DNA from: Apteryx mantelli
Lineage: Eukaryota; Chordata; Aves; Apterygiformes; Apterygidae
Assembly (NCBI RefSeq): GCF_036417845.1
Contig: NC_090020.1
Coordinates: 43,694,425-43,758,424 of the forward strand
Direction of reading: 5' to 3'
DNA length: 64,000 nucleotides
Part shown: positions 49,701 to 61,768 of the stretch, piece after piece
Layout of the letters: every line of letters begins with the position of its first letter
Position numbering within the stretch: the stretch's first letter is position 1
Notes under the pieces: model-generated
The model's database searches: none
What the model saw: the letters and a program-made list of their open reading frames with translations, nothing else
What the model was told of the DNA's origin: nothing
Position numbers and translations under genes: made by a program

Positions 49701-52154
49701 TGCTCCCTAATTCTTCCTCCTTGTTAAGATTGCATTTATAAAATTAATACCTTATTTAATCTTCAGCAGCACTTGAAACTTGCTGGTGTTGGCTCCAGCT
49801 GACAAATGTATGCTGGCTGGGTGCCCCCATCTTATCTGAAAGGCTTACAAACCATGGCTCTCGTTCTGCTTCCTGTTCCAGAAAAGCAGCTTTGAACTGG
49901 CTTCTTTAGACTAACGAAGTTAAATGCATCCTTTCAATAGGATGTGAGGATTGAGGTTTCAAACATCATCATTAAGGCTTTCACAGCAGCTTTAATCTCT
50001 GGATTTGTTCATAGCTACTGGCAGATGTGACAACACAATTTTGGAAGGCTGTTGCTAAATATGTTTGTATTTGGATATGGACTCTTCATCTTGAGAAATT
50101 TTGTTCTAGATGTGACAGTCATCAGCTGCAATAGACCAGACTAACAAGTAAATTGGATGTTGGAGAAACATCTAAATATTATGTATTTTGAAACACATAA
50201 TAAAGGTCTGCCTTGCCTCATGAGCTAATTCCCCGTAACAAATTAAAAGACAACCTAAGAGGAGCAAAAGAAGCTATGTCAAATAAACTGTTCTCAGTGC
50301 CAGCCACTATCAAAAATGAAATATCCCTTAGAAACAGTAGTGTTCCCAGAAAAATACATTTTGTCTTTGCAACGAGTCCTTAGCTATTCTGTTTGGGATT
50401 ACCTTGTGTGGAGGGGAAGAAGCAAGGATTTACGAAGTCAAAGTGCTTCTGTGGGGAGCTCGTCTCCTCGCATTTTGGAGGAACTGGTGTTGGTGCCTCT
50501 GCTGAGGTAGAAGACATGCTGTCAGGACATGAGAAGGAAGGAGACTCTCAGGCAAGCAGATGCTATTGCTGCAACTAAAATATGAAGCATCTCTGAAATT
50601 CATCACTTGAATGAAAATCTTGGTCTATTTAGGTTGGTGTTAGATCCTGTGGTTGTTAGAAAATTTCTTGCTTTGCTGTTGCAAGTAGGTGCCATCTGAT
50701 CAGTTCTCCTGACTTTAGACAAGTGTTGGATGACTCAGAGGAGGGTATCATTATCTCTGTACTAAATAATTTTTAAATCACTCGATTGATTGGTTACGCT
50801 ATGTCCTAGAATTATACTTTCAGCCCACCATGTTAAAGCTTTTGTCTTCCTGGTCTTTATTTGCTTGATTAGCTTCCCAATTTAATAAAAATCAAGGAGC
50901 TGTTGCTTTGGGAAGCAGACAAAACTCTTATTTTAAGCTGTAGCTCTTGCATTTTTGCAAGTCAGTCTCATGTTCTTGGTGAAGAACTGCCCACAGAGCA
51001 TATTCTCAGGGCACAGAAAATGAAAACCTCCAAGCTGAACCCACTGAAGGCAGCAAAATCCCATACTACTGCTTTGCTTTTGAGACACCGGTAAAAAGCC
51101 TTGTTTGATAACTGCAGTGTAAGAACATCCTTTAAAATGTACCTCTGTAAGTACAGACTCTACTTGCAGACAGGGCTGGTCAAAAGTGGTGATTACCACT
51201 GGAGAATGAACAGGATCCTGAGGAATGAACAAGTTCTGTCTCAAATAAAAAGGGGAAGCTCATCAAGGAAAAGAAAATCTGCGTGGAGACAATGATTTGC
51301 AACTTCTCTTTTTGAGAATTTCAAAATGTGCATGGGAGAGAAAATGTCTGTGGTAAGGAGAGAGCTTTCAGCTTGCCAAATAGGGTTGTTTATGTTAAAT
51401 TCACAAATAAAAGGAGGAAGATATGCATATGGAAGCCTGTGTTTTGACAGTTTTAGTTGTGTATGTGTGTGAAGGTGGCCTCCACGTTAACCTGTAACAG
51501 TGAGGATAAGCAGGCTCTTGCACAAGGACCTGAGGCTTCCCTGTGCATTGGTTAAAACCGCATTGCATTCTAGCAGTCTGGAGTTGAAATGCTCCTGTGA
51601 GATAGCCAGGAGGTCTTAAGGAAGCTATTTTTGCAGGAGCCATCACTAGGTTTTCATCCAGACCTCCCTCCCTGTGTCCTCTTTGCTACGTGCACTACAG
51701 AGGCTCTGCCTCACCCTGGGAGGGAAGGATCCCACCTTGCCATTTTATGGAGAATCCACTAAAAAACAATTTGACATGAAAATTTCAGAATAGAAGTCAA
51801 TGCACAGCTTTTTATTTTTCTTCACCAGTCCTAAGTGCTTGTGGGGAGAAGAGTGGTGCTTATGCTGCCTAGAAAGCTAAATATGCTGGAATCCTATTGA
51901 AATTGCATGCTACTTTGGGGTAATTTAAAGGTTTTTCCAAGCTCAGTGCTATATTTATTTGGTGTTATACTATCCAAGGAGCCTTCATTTAGCAATTTTA
52001 TTTAAATTATAACCACATCTTAAAAAATAGGCCCATTTTCTAAAATTACATTTTAAGCTTGGACCCAACCTTTGTATTGCTTATTATACCATTAAAATCC
52101 CCTTAAATTTCAAACTCACTGTGGAGAAGCATTGTGCTGAAAGGCACCTATATA

Positions 52155-52325
52155 AAACTGCTGCCCGGGGAGACTGTGGAGCTTTCAGCAGTGGTGTTCT
52201 TTCAGATCAGGTTAGGCTAGCAACTCGGGAATGACGTAGGGACAGCTTATCCTGCCTTGGGGTGGTTTGGTGGCTCACTGATCTCTTAAGGACCCTGCTG
52301 GCCTGTTTTCTACAGTTCTTTAATC
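52155..52325 (+). mobile_element. CR1 LINE remnant (3' end), sense
   Basis: Segments ctgcccggggagactgtgga, ggtgttctttcagatcaggt and ctgatctcttaaggaccctg, with the end ttttctacagttct, follow the CR1 3' untranslated region and terminal repeat. It is heavily diverged, and its ends are approximate. Confidence 0.65.
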
Positions 52326-52347
52326 CTACCTCAACATCAGTTTGGGC

Positions 52348-52368
52348 TTTTTGTTGTTGTTGTTGTTT
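52348..52368 (+). repeat. (TTG)n microsatellite
   Basis: Five to six TTG units; on the other strand it reads as CAA repeats. Confidence 0.9.
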
Positions 52369-52710
52369 TGCCTCAGCCTGTAAATTCTTTATATTGAGGA
52401 CTGTTTTCACTGGTTGGACTGTTTAACATTGGCCTGAACTGCAAGGCATGTAGATGGGAACTGGGGGTTGCTTCTATAAATAGTGCAAAGACACTTAAGA
52501 ACGAATCAGAAGTCTTAGAAGGACTGGGCACACTTGCACTCCTGTCTGTATTTTCATATTGTACAGATCAGTTGTCCCCAGGCTGTGCGGGCTGCCCAGC
52601 ATCTTTCTGAAATAGCCTCTCAAATATGCCGCTCCCTGCTGAGGCCAAGGACAGGGTTCTGCTGGAGCTGTGTCTGGATGAGGCTTTCCAATGCAATCAC
52701 AGGGCTTTTC

Positions 52711-52755
52711 TATATATATATGTATATAATTCTATATATAACTCTCTGTATATGG
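52711..52755 (+). repeat. (TA)n-rich microsatellite
   Basis: Interrupted TA/TATA repeat. Confidence 0.85.
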
Positions 52756-55700
52756 CCAGAAAGAATGCATGCCCTCACTTGCTTCCCAGTTGCTATAGAT
52801 AAGTTCCTCAGCAGCCCATGGAAACTGCTACAACTACCAAAGTTTCCTGATGGCTCTGTGCCTTAACATTTGTTTTCAGTGTAAATAAATTCCAGCTTCA
52901 AACACCTTCCTTCTGCGGACTCGGGAGCTACTGGTAGCAGCAAATGCTGTGATGGTAGATATCTAAAGAAAAGGTGTAAACCTTACTAGTGAGGTGAGCT
53001 TCTCTGGCCATAGGCCATGTGGTGTTCCCCTCCCCTCTGCTGCCACAGGCTTCCCATGGTTATTATTAACCCCAATTATGAGGGAACCACAGCAGCCGAT
53101 GTTGCACCCTGTTTGCCCGAGATGGACACCCTTCCCCAGCAAGGGGTATTCAGGGATCTCAGATGAGGGGAACAGCAGCTAGCAGTGGGAAAGCTGCCTC
53201 TACCCATCGCAGTAACCCCTGCTGGCACGCTCTGGGGCTCGGTGACCCAGGAGCTCAGCGTCCACGCAGGCACCAGAGCCTGCTCCGTGCTTGCAGAAGC
53301 CTGTGCATTGTGGGAGCTGGGCTCTTAGACATTTCTCCTCCTGTTTCTGGGTGACCCTAGTTCTGCATCTCTGATAACCTAGCTGTAAGCCGTCTGGACT
53401 ATCGCAGGCTTTCTTTTACCTCTCATGACTTCAAGTCATGGTCAAAAAGCCCCAGCGCAGGGTAGTTTCAGGGTTCCCTATGCAAAGCAAAGGAAAGCAG
53501 TCTACTTTTGGCTGCAGCAGAAGCCTGAACAAGCACACAGACTGGTATCTGAGATGCATGAAGTGTATGGTCTCCAGGGAGGGCTGTTTTTTGCGCCAAA
53601 GACTCTGCAAGCTATGAAGGGCAACAGTTCCCACGAGCTCCCTTCTAAAAAAGGAAACTAAATTCTGCAGCAGCTGTTGATCTGATAGCCAGTCTGGACT
53701 GGGTGCCCCTCTCATCCCCTTCCAGTTAGCCAGCCTCCTCCAGCTACCCATGGACTAGCTTTGCCACCAGAACAAGCTGAGCTTTGTGCTCCTTTTTGAG
53801 GCTAGCCAGATTTGGAGCAAACAGGAAGGTAAACGAAGAGTGATTTTTCCTCCTTTCAAAAATAAATGTTCTGATGTCAGTGACTCTGGTGAAGGTTTGT
53901 ACACTACAAGCGTTGGCAAAGGAAGATTCAGACACTTCAGAGGTGCTTTGTCTTGGTGCAAAGAGCCCACTAAGAGGCTGAGACAGCTCTAGGCTAGACA
54001 CTTCTGCCAATTTACTCATGTCAGTCAGGAGCCGATTATTCTTGATGACATTTTAATCATGGTAAAACATAAATAAAATCAAATGAGACCAAAATGTCCT
54101 TTTTGCAAACATAATTTATTTCACTCACCCCAGCTCTACCTGAAAAGAGTAGGCAAAAGGTAGGAAGGTAGAAAAAAAAGGAAAAAGGTAATAAATAACA
54201 CAGTATTTCTAGCTAGTGGAAGAAGGGTTTGTCTTGACTTTAACTACTGTGAAGTCCTTGGTTGGCAGGTGGTTTGGGGAGAACTCTGGAAGGAGCTACC
54301 CTTGGCAGAGCAACATGCATTTGACTTTCCTCTCCTTCACAGCTGGGCGAAGTGAGCGTGACTCCGTGAAGTTCCTGAGTTACAGCTGAATCAGAGGGAA
54401 ATCCATTCCACTCAGTTAGGTTGGTGCATCAAGGAGGCCTTTGCAAGCACGCCAGGGAGAATTGCTGAAGTTGTCAAGAGGCATGTAGAAGTCAAAGGAA
54501 TAAAGAGAAAGTTACATTGAAAACCAGGGAGATTTCTGATTAGCGAAGCCTGGAAACTACAGAATGGTGTTTAAGTGCTTGTCTGCCAGTGTTAGGGCCA
54601 AGAGCCATATCATCAGGGGCTGTGCTTCTGCCTTTTACCTGTTCGATAGCTATCCTTCTGCAGCAACCAGGTCCCTGCAGCAAGATGTGTCCGACCTTGC
54701 TCTGCACTGTAGCGCGTGCAGGGCAGGGACAACGTCCCAAAGGGTTGCTGAGCGTTCATGGGACTGCTTTCTTGCAGTACACCAACAGCTGGCTATGCAC
54801 ACTGTGGCACTTTGCTTGCGCTGCATTGTGACACACGGGGGGGAACCAGCCGGAACCACGCTTTGGGCGGTTTGGCCCCAGACAGACCTCTCTCCCCCCT
54901 CCCCTGGCCAGCCTCAGCATCCATCCCACACCTGGGCCTGGGGGAGTTGTCCCAGGCCCTCTGGGCTCCTCACAGTGCAAACAGCTAGCAGGTGGAGTGC
55001 TGTATTTTGCCCTTGGCTTTTTGTTAATCCTACTAGGAACAACGTGCTTTGTTGTGACTTTAGATAACATTCCATGAGTGACATTTTTGGCCTTTTTTGT
55101 TCAGTACTATATATCCCTTTATATACATATGCCAACTTTGTTTATCCCGGTGGATCTCTAAGGGGTCACCAGCACCTTTGTCAGTCCTCAGAGTGGGGAC
55201 AGAGATGCAAGAGTCCCCCTGGGCTGGGGGTTGCCTGCCCAGAGCTGCTGTGCTGCTGCTCTGGCTGACCGCGTTACAGTGCTATGGATGCTCCTCCAGC
55301 AGGGTGACATTTGTGTAAGTGCTCATCCCAGCTGGATATTTGTATTAAAACTGGGTTGTAGGATCGGATCAGGGGAACCGCAGACCACTGGAAGATGCAC
55401 AAGTAAACAGAAATGATAATTCTGGTGTGGTGCACAGCAGGGAAGGATGGTAGTTGTCTGACTAATGAAGGTACAATAGGGTCTACACAGACATTGTGTC
55501 GAGCAAATTCAATCCGCAGTGAACTTAATCCACTTTCAATGGGGATTAAAGACTGTATTAACTGCCTGGTAAATACATACAAAGAATTTAGTTGAAGGAA
55601 CAGAGGGCATACCATTTTGAAAAAGGAAAGTTAACTCAAACCCAATCCTGGTGTAGTTAAGCTTAAAGACAAGTGTAGGAGCCCAGCTGCTGCATTTAAA

Positions 55701-58044
55701 CCTTGAACACATAAATTAAGCAAACTTTGTAGAGAGATGTAATACTTTTTAAAGGCCAGCTGAGTCTGAAGAGCTTTCAGGCCTATCCATTCTTCTTCAG
55801 AGCCTTCACTGTTATAGACCTGTCTCTTCTGTAACTTGAACGCATAAATCACTAAAGTATATATCACTGCAGTTGCATGCATATCTCAGTTGTATTTGTC
55901 TTTCCCTCATCTTTCCCTAATTTCCATGTCTCTGATTTCTTTGTTGGACAAATTCTTTCAAGTAAATTAATAGAATCAGTCTGCAATGTTTCACTCAATT
56001 AATATTTTAAAAAACTCTAGATACATGAAATTCTCTTTATATTGTCAAATTTGATGAACTGTATTTGTAGCATTAAATGGCCACTACATTACATATTCAT
56101 AGTATGCATCATTACATACTTTGACTGATTCTTTATAAATATATAATAACATACTCAATATATTAAATATTAATAGTAGTCTACATAATTAACCCATATT
56201 TCTTAAATGAACTTGTTCCCAGGGGCATGTGATACTGTACCAGTGTCATCTGGGACAGTCTAAGAGGAAATCATATGGAAAGATATGTTTCTATATAGCA
56301 CAGATGCAGTTTTCACTCTATACTTTCTTTTGTGTGTTGGTGCCTTATAGGTAGTGCATGGAGATGTTTATGGTACTTGGAGGAGGTGTTTAAGTGGAGA
56401 AAGGCAAAAAGCCTGGAGGTAGCTAGCTCTGGTGTCAGAGAGGTCTGAACGCAAGTCACATCTGCCCTTTGTGAATGAAGCTGAACAAAATGTCAGTGGA
56501 TTTGAAATTCGCCTTTTACTATGTTTGTCTTTAGACACTAAGGAAGACTATAGACACTGAGGATGTAAAATCAAATTCTCTGACACAAAGTGAGGGCGTG
56601 AACAGACAGCTGCATCACAGAGGGAGATCCGGGGATTCCAGAGAATCACTGACTAAGTCTGAACCCAGAGTGGGATTTGTTACGAGGAGTGGCAGAGAGA
56701 AGGGGCAGGAGATAGGTGGCCTGCCCTAGGTATCTGTGGTGGAACCTCAGCTGAGGATGGAATCTATGCAAAAGGAGGCAGCTCACTGTCTGCGTGTTGG
56801 TTGCTTACTAAGAGACTCCAGCTTGTCTTCCTTCTTCCTCCCCAGAACACCACAGATGGGAATGGAAAAAATATAACATCCCACTTTCATGCCTAAAAGA
56901 ACAACTGCAGATGGGTTTTGTTGCAGGGAGAGGTTTAGGTCTGCCTGCAGGTACTGTGAGCTTTGAAATACAGTTTGGTCACATCACGTTTATGCTGCTT
57001 GTAAAGGCTTTCTAATCATCAGAAGGGCTCATCTGTTTCATGGTAATTTTTTTCAGCTGGTGACAGTTCCCATCAACATCACTCCCTACGGAAGGAAGCT
57101 GTTTACATAAAATTCATAAACTATTTACACCAACTCTCTTTAGTATTGCTTGAATTGGATCTAGTCCTTTGAATGCTGCTATGCGAATAAATGCGGGTCA
57201 CAATTCTTATCAGAGACGTGTGCTTGGATATGCATACGGGTTTTTCTGTGATTTCAAATGTTTGTTCAAATGTACAATTTAGCACTGAGGTAGGTCATAT
57301 TGAATACTGGCATAGTTTTCCACTACCTATAACATCATCTTTCTTGCCATCTCTATTGCTCTGGCATTGAAATTGTCATAACATTTGAGTCCTGTGAGAT
57401 GGAATTACATTATACAGATCCCTTTCCCTATGAATACCGTAAAATGGAAGCCCTCCCCCTCTCCTCAGTACTGAATTAATTTTATTGGTCCTTTCTATAT
57501 TGCCACTTGTAACTGTTTCAAAACATCTTTAAATAGATTTCCTCATGTAATGATGGGCAACAATTTAAAGCATGGTGTACACATGTATGGTGGGGGAAGC
57601 CCCCTGGGCAAGATACTAGGCTGGTATAAAGGGTGTGTGCTTGAGTGAATTCACTCTATAATGAAACAAGAAAATATCTTTGACTCCTAGGAGAGTAGAA
57701 AGAAAATAGCATCAGGCTTCACTACTCAGATTTATTTCAGAAGCAGAAACTGAGCTAGAGGAGATCAAGCAGCAAATCTAGAGCTGTCACTACTGTCGGT
57801 GAAGAATCAACATATTTCACAGGTCAGGAAATATAAATTTTCTTTACAATTGAATTTCCATATCAATGTGCCAAGACAGAGCACTGTGTCACACGACATT
57901 TCAGGATTACAATACTGGGCCAGATTTTCCACTGGAATACATTTGTACAAATCAGTTCAGATCATCAGATAATCTGGCCTAGGATAATTGCTTGTTTGGA
58001 GACCTGCTTCAAGACTAAGTGGCATAAAGCAAATTGAATCATTC

Positions 58045-58100
58045 TACTATTTAATTTAATTTTTAATTTAATTTTAGTTATTTAATTTTAATATAATATG
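58045..58100 (+). repeat. (TTTAA)n AT-rich repeat
   Basis: Degenerate pentanucleotide repeat with TTTAATTTAA units. Confidence 0.85.
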
Positions 58101-58730
58101 ATGTGTTTTGAGATTGATGGAACAGGTGAGGAGTTCTTGGCTATTTCTGATATACAGCCTACCTTGCAAAGGTTTTGTAAAACACAGTGAATGATTACCA
58201 AGAGGGGTGAAAGTTCCTCGGCCACCAGCTGCAAGGCGAAGTGTTTCCATCTGTCTGCAGCCTTCCAAAGGCACATTCTGCTGTCATTCTGCAGCTACTC
58301 GAGATAAAGCCTGGCACAGACTTTCTTCCAGCCAAGGGAAGGTAAACTGGATCCCGCAGAATGGCTACAGGAATCGATATCTCTTGCAGAGAGTAGTCTT
58401 GAATTCCTAACTATTCTGGATCTATGGAGACAGTCCGTTTTAATGTTACTAAAGTCTCCACGAGGCTCTGTCAAGTCTTGCAGTGCTCTGCAGAAATACC
58501 CTTTTCTGCAGGGCTGATGGTGGAGAGGGCTGTCATACAAGGCTCATGGTCAGAGCTGTCATACAGGTAAGCCATTGCTGAAGCTGTAAAATCAATGCCA
58601 CAGGGGGCTGCGACATCCTCCTGTTTACCCGTCACTGACAGCCACCCATACCTGGAGGAACATCAGTGGTAGTAAAGCTTACTCTGAAATAAAGCTGCTC
58701 CAAGAAAAGAGCACAAAAGAACCCTCTCTT

Positions 58731-58748
58731 TCTCCTCCTCCTCCTCCA
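58731..58748 (+). repeat. (CTC)n microsatellite
   Basis: Five to six CTC units. Confidence 0.85.
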
Positions 58749-61384
58749 GTATCCTTCTTGCCCTGGTTGACTTTATCATATGAGCTGTATTTACATCTCT
58801 TTACATATATAGCATGTTGTAATGAGAACCACAGTGCTTCCTTGCGAGCTGTGATTGTGTTGTAGATCAATTTAATAAAAATGAGAGATAAGAAGGTGAA
58901 AGAAGGAGAAACCTTCCCTTTCAATCCCAAGCCCCGGAATTCCACCCCAGACTGGTCAGAAACCCCATGTATAGCAGAAAGAAGCAAAACAAAACGCACT
59001 GGTGGAGCAAAAAATCATGAGACAGCAGCCGGAAACTCAGAGCACTTAATTCAAAGTAACAGTGTGATTCACGGCCAAAGAGCACAAGGCAAAAGTGCAA
59101 CCACTTCAGAATAGACATATGGTGTGCATGCCATGGGAGACCGTTGTCTCCTATGGTTTGGGAGATTGGTGTTGTGGGTTGCTTAACATGAACATAACAA
59201 ATCTGCAACAAGATTCAGGTGTAGACGTGCCTCAAGCTGAAAGGTTTTTAGTGTGGTAAACTGCTGCATAAGGAGCTGTTGTCTTCTGTATCGCAGAGCA
59301 GAAAGGGCTGTAAATTCCTCAGCTTTTCAAATGGCCTGTCATTACTGAACGGTAAGGTCAAAGGTATGTTTGTTGCTTGGCTCTAGCTATCATTTAGAGA
59401 TTCACACTGATATTGTGGTATAATCTTCTTCCTTGACATGGGAGTGCCTCAGTTGCTTAGCTCAGGACTAAAGTGGAGTCCTCAAAATGATTACATGAGC
59501 AGCTTGGGAGATGTGAGACACTATTTTAGACAGTCCACTGTCCCAAGCTGAGCGAGCTCTGCTTTCTGACTGCAGTCAATGCTTACCAAAGAAATTACAA
59601 TGGTGAAAATGTCCCACACAAGTGCCATTTACTGAGCTGGAGTAAGATCAGAGAAGTAAAATATCTCACGGCACGTTAAATTATGTATCAAGGACTTCTT
59701 AACTGTGTGGGTGATGACAGTTGATTGTCCCCTGAGCCTCTCTCCCCATTGTTTATTCCTAAGCTCCTTGCACAAAAGCAATACGTGGAACACTGAAGCA
59801 TGCTGAAAGTGTGTCTATATCCCAATAACAAGCTATTTGGTTAATGAGTCATCTGATATATATAATTCTACGGTATCTAGTAACAGAAAAGTCTGGTAGC
59901 TGTTCCTGTGTCCCATTTCCTGAGAAAGAAAGGGTATATTGTTTCAGTGAGTAACCTGTAGAAAGAATCTGGGATAACATTACTACAGTATCAGTAAGCT
60001 TAGGAAATACAGCCTCCAAAGAGATACATTATACTGGTAAAAACATACCAAAGGGTGTTTCATAGCACATGGAGTGATGTGCTCCATGGGCTACCTGGTA
60101 TCTAAAGTGTAAGAGTGGCTTGCCCCTTTCCACATTTTAGTTTGGGCGTGAGCAAGGGGGAGAGGAGATGAGAGTAGGGGACTAGCTACTTGTTAGCCCT
60201 TTTCTCTGAGTCTTGGGGCAGTGGGGACCTAAGGGTTTGGGGTTGATTCTAGGACCAGAGGAGGAAGAAATGAGCCAAATGCTGGCTAAAGCGACCTTTT
60301 GTGCCTCTGCCAGAAGCAGGCTACTGCAGCTGCTGGGAGTGAGCCAGGCAGCACGCAGCAGGAGTTGGAGGCATCGTTCCCCAGCTGTCCTGTGGGCCTT
60401 CTTGCCCACAGCACTCGGGTGGTTTTGCAGTGTCTCTCCCTGCAGCTGGCCCTCTTGCCAGCTGTGAGTCCTGCAGTGGGCCCTGCAGCTTGCCTGCCCC
60501 AAGCAGCAACTCGCCCATCCCCGAGTACTTAAGTTGCCAGGATCCGTTTTGCTGCCTCAGTTATATACAGGCATGTTGCCTCTATCTCACCTTGAGTGGC
60601 AGTATCAAGTTCTGGGATACAGCAAAATAGATGATAGACGTTTTCCTCCTGTTTGAGTTACCCTACAAATATGCTGTTAGCCAAGAGCAAACACAACCAC
60701 GCAGTTCATCCTCACAATTATGTACATTGCAGCAGTAGATGCTATTCTTTATAGATGTGCTTAAACACTCTTTCATCTAAATAAAAGCTTGTCATTTAAG
60801 AAAAAGATGGTGCCTTTGGACAAATGCATTGTGCATACATCCCATTTTGAACTGTGCTTTCAAGTCCCTCTTTCTGAAAAGAGGCATGTCTACCTTGGTA
60901 CTGCCTACTACAGCAGATCCAGCTGCAGGATCAGCCCCAAAGGTTTTTCAAAAGCACTTCTTGTGTGAGCCTTTAAATGCAACTCATGGCCATGTCATAG
61001 GATCCAGCAAAGACTGGGGGTATATTTACATCGTGATACTTAGATTTGACCAGAGCATGAGTCTGCAGCCTGCTATCTTTAACCTAGCGCAGGCAGCTGT
61101 GGCACCCCAGGAGGCAGCACGGTATCTGTGGGTATCCTGAGGTGTACTCCCATAGCCAGCCCACCCCGAAGCCCGTACTGCTGCGAGGTGGGGGGTTTCC
61201 AGCCTGCGGGCTGCGTGCCTCCACGGTCCCAGGGGCAGCCTCTGCGCGGTGAGCAAAGGCCAGAAAACACCCCAGCAGGAGCCGTCTCCAACAGCCGCTG
61301 CAGAGGCAGCGCCTCCCCTGGAAACCATTAAGAGCTTACCCAAGCTGCCCCGCCTGTCCCGTCCCACGGGGACCGGCCAAAGCC

Positions 61385-61436
61385 ACATACATACATGCAT
61401 TTATGTATTTATTTATTTGTATGTATGTACGTACGC
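61385..61436 (+). repeat. Tetranucleotide microsatellite upstream of TRIM36
   Basis: Interrupted ATAC, TATT and GTAT/GTAC units about 270 bases before the TRIM36 start codon, just outside the CpG island. Confidence 0.9.
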
Positions 61437-61705
61437 AGACAGTGATGGCAGGGAGCACGTTACGCTAGGAGGCGGATCGGTTTAGGGACAGGTCCGCTGG
61501 CCGCGCCGCTGCGAGCGGAGCCGGGGAGGGCAGCGGGGGGGCCCGGCGCGGCGGGCGGAGGGAGCCGCGCACGGCGGGGCCGCGCCTCCGAGCCCGCCGC
61601 CCCTCATGAAATTTTCAGAGCGCGGCCGCCCCGGGCGCCCCGCCGCCCGCCCCGCGGCCACACGGCCGGCGGCTCCGCGCGGCGCCGCCGCCGCTCCCGC
61701 CCGCC

Positions 61706-61768
61706 ATGTCCGCGGCAGCCGACGGGAGCCGCTTCGGCTACATCATGGACCTGCTGGAGCGAGGCAAG
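61706..61768 (+). CDS. TRIM36: TRIM36 first coding exon (partial gene)
   Basis: Twenty-one codons from ATG (G at -3) to a GTGGGG donor at 61769. Residues 10-21 read FGYIMDLLERGK, against FGYIMELIAKGK at the same positions in human TRIM36, whose segment before the RING domain is the same length. TRIM36 is a RING/B-box/coiled-coil/COS/FN3/SPRY E3 ubiquitin ligase associated with microtubules; in frogs it acts in vegetal microtubule assembly and axis formation. Only this exon is in the window; RING and later domains lie beyond 64 kb. Position next to PGGT1B on the same strand supports the call, since human has the same neighbours. Residues 2-8 are Ala-rich and differ from mammals. Confidence 0.9.

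Larger units (their letters stand above)
46800..61480. other. Intergenic region between PGGT1B and TRIM36
   Basis: About 14.7 kb without a gene I can support. It contains a purine-rich stretch (about 47740-48020), one CR1 remnant (52155-52325), simple repeats at 52.35, 52.72, 58.05, 58.73 and 61.39 kb, GC-richer patches at 54.6-55.3 and 60.2-60.5 kb, and an AT-rich zone at 55.97-56.21 kb. Open frames of up to 167 codons occur in the GC-rich patches but show no recognisable domain. Confidence 0.7.

Noticed and set aside
48290-51790. Apparent similarity between sequence near 48.30 kb and 51.75 kb (both start tggagaatc and continue A-rich)
   Set aside because: By eye only about 60 percent over a short, A-rich stretch; not enough to claim a repeat pair.
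54564-55067. A 167-codon open frame in the intergenic region
   Set aside because: In a GC-richer patch with overlapping frames on both strands. No recognisable domain, and no promoter or splice structure.
59137-59152. Small perfect hairpin (ggagac-cgtt-gtctcc)
   Set aside because: A six-base stem is expected by chance many times in a window of this size, and there is no terminator-like or RNA-gene context.
60182-60540. Overlapping frames in a GC-rich patch before TRIM36
   Set aside because: Low-information Ala/Ser/Leu-rich translations in several frames; no homology recognised.
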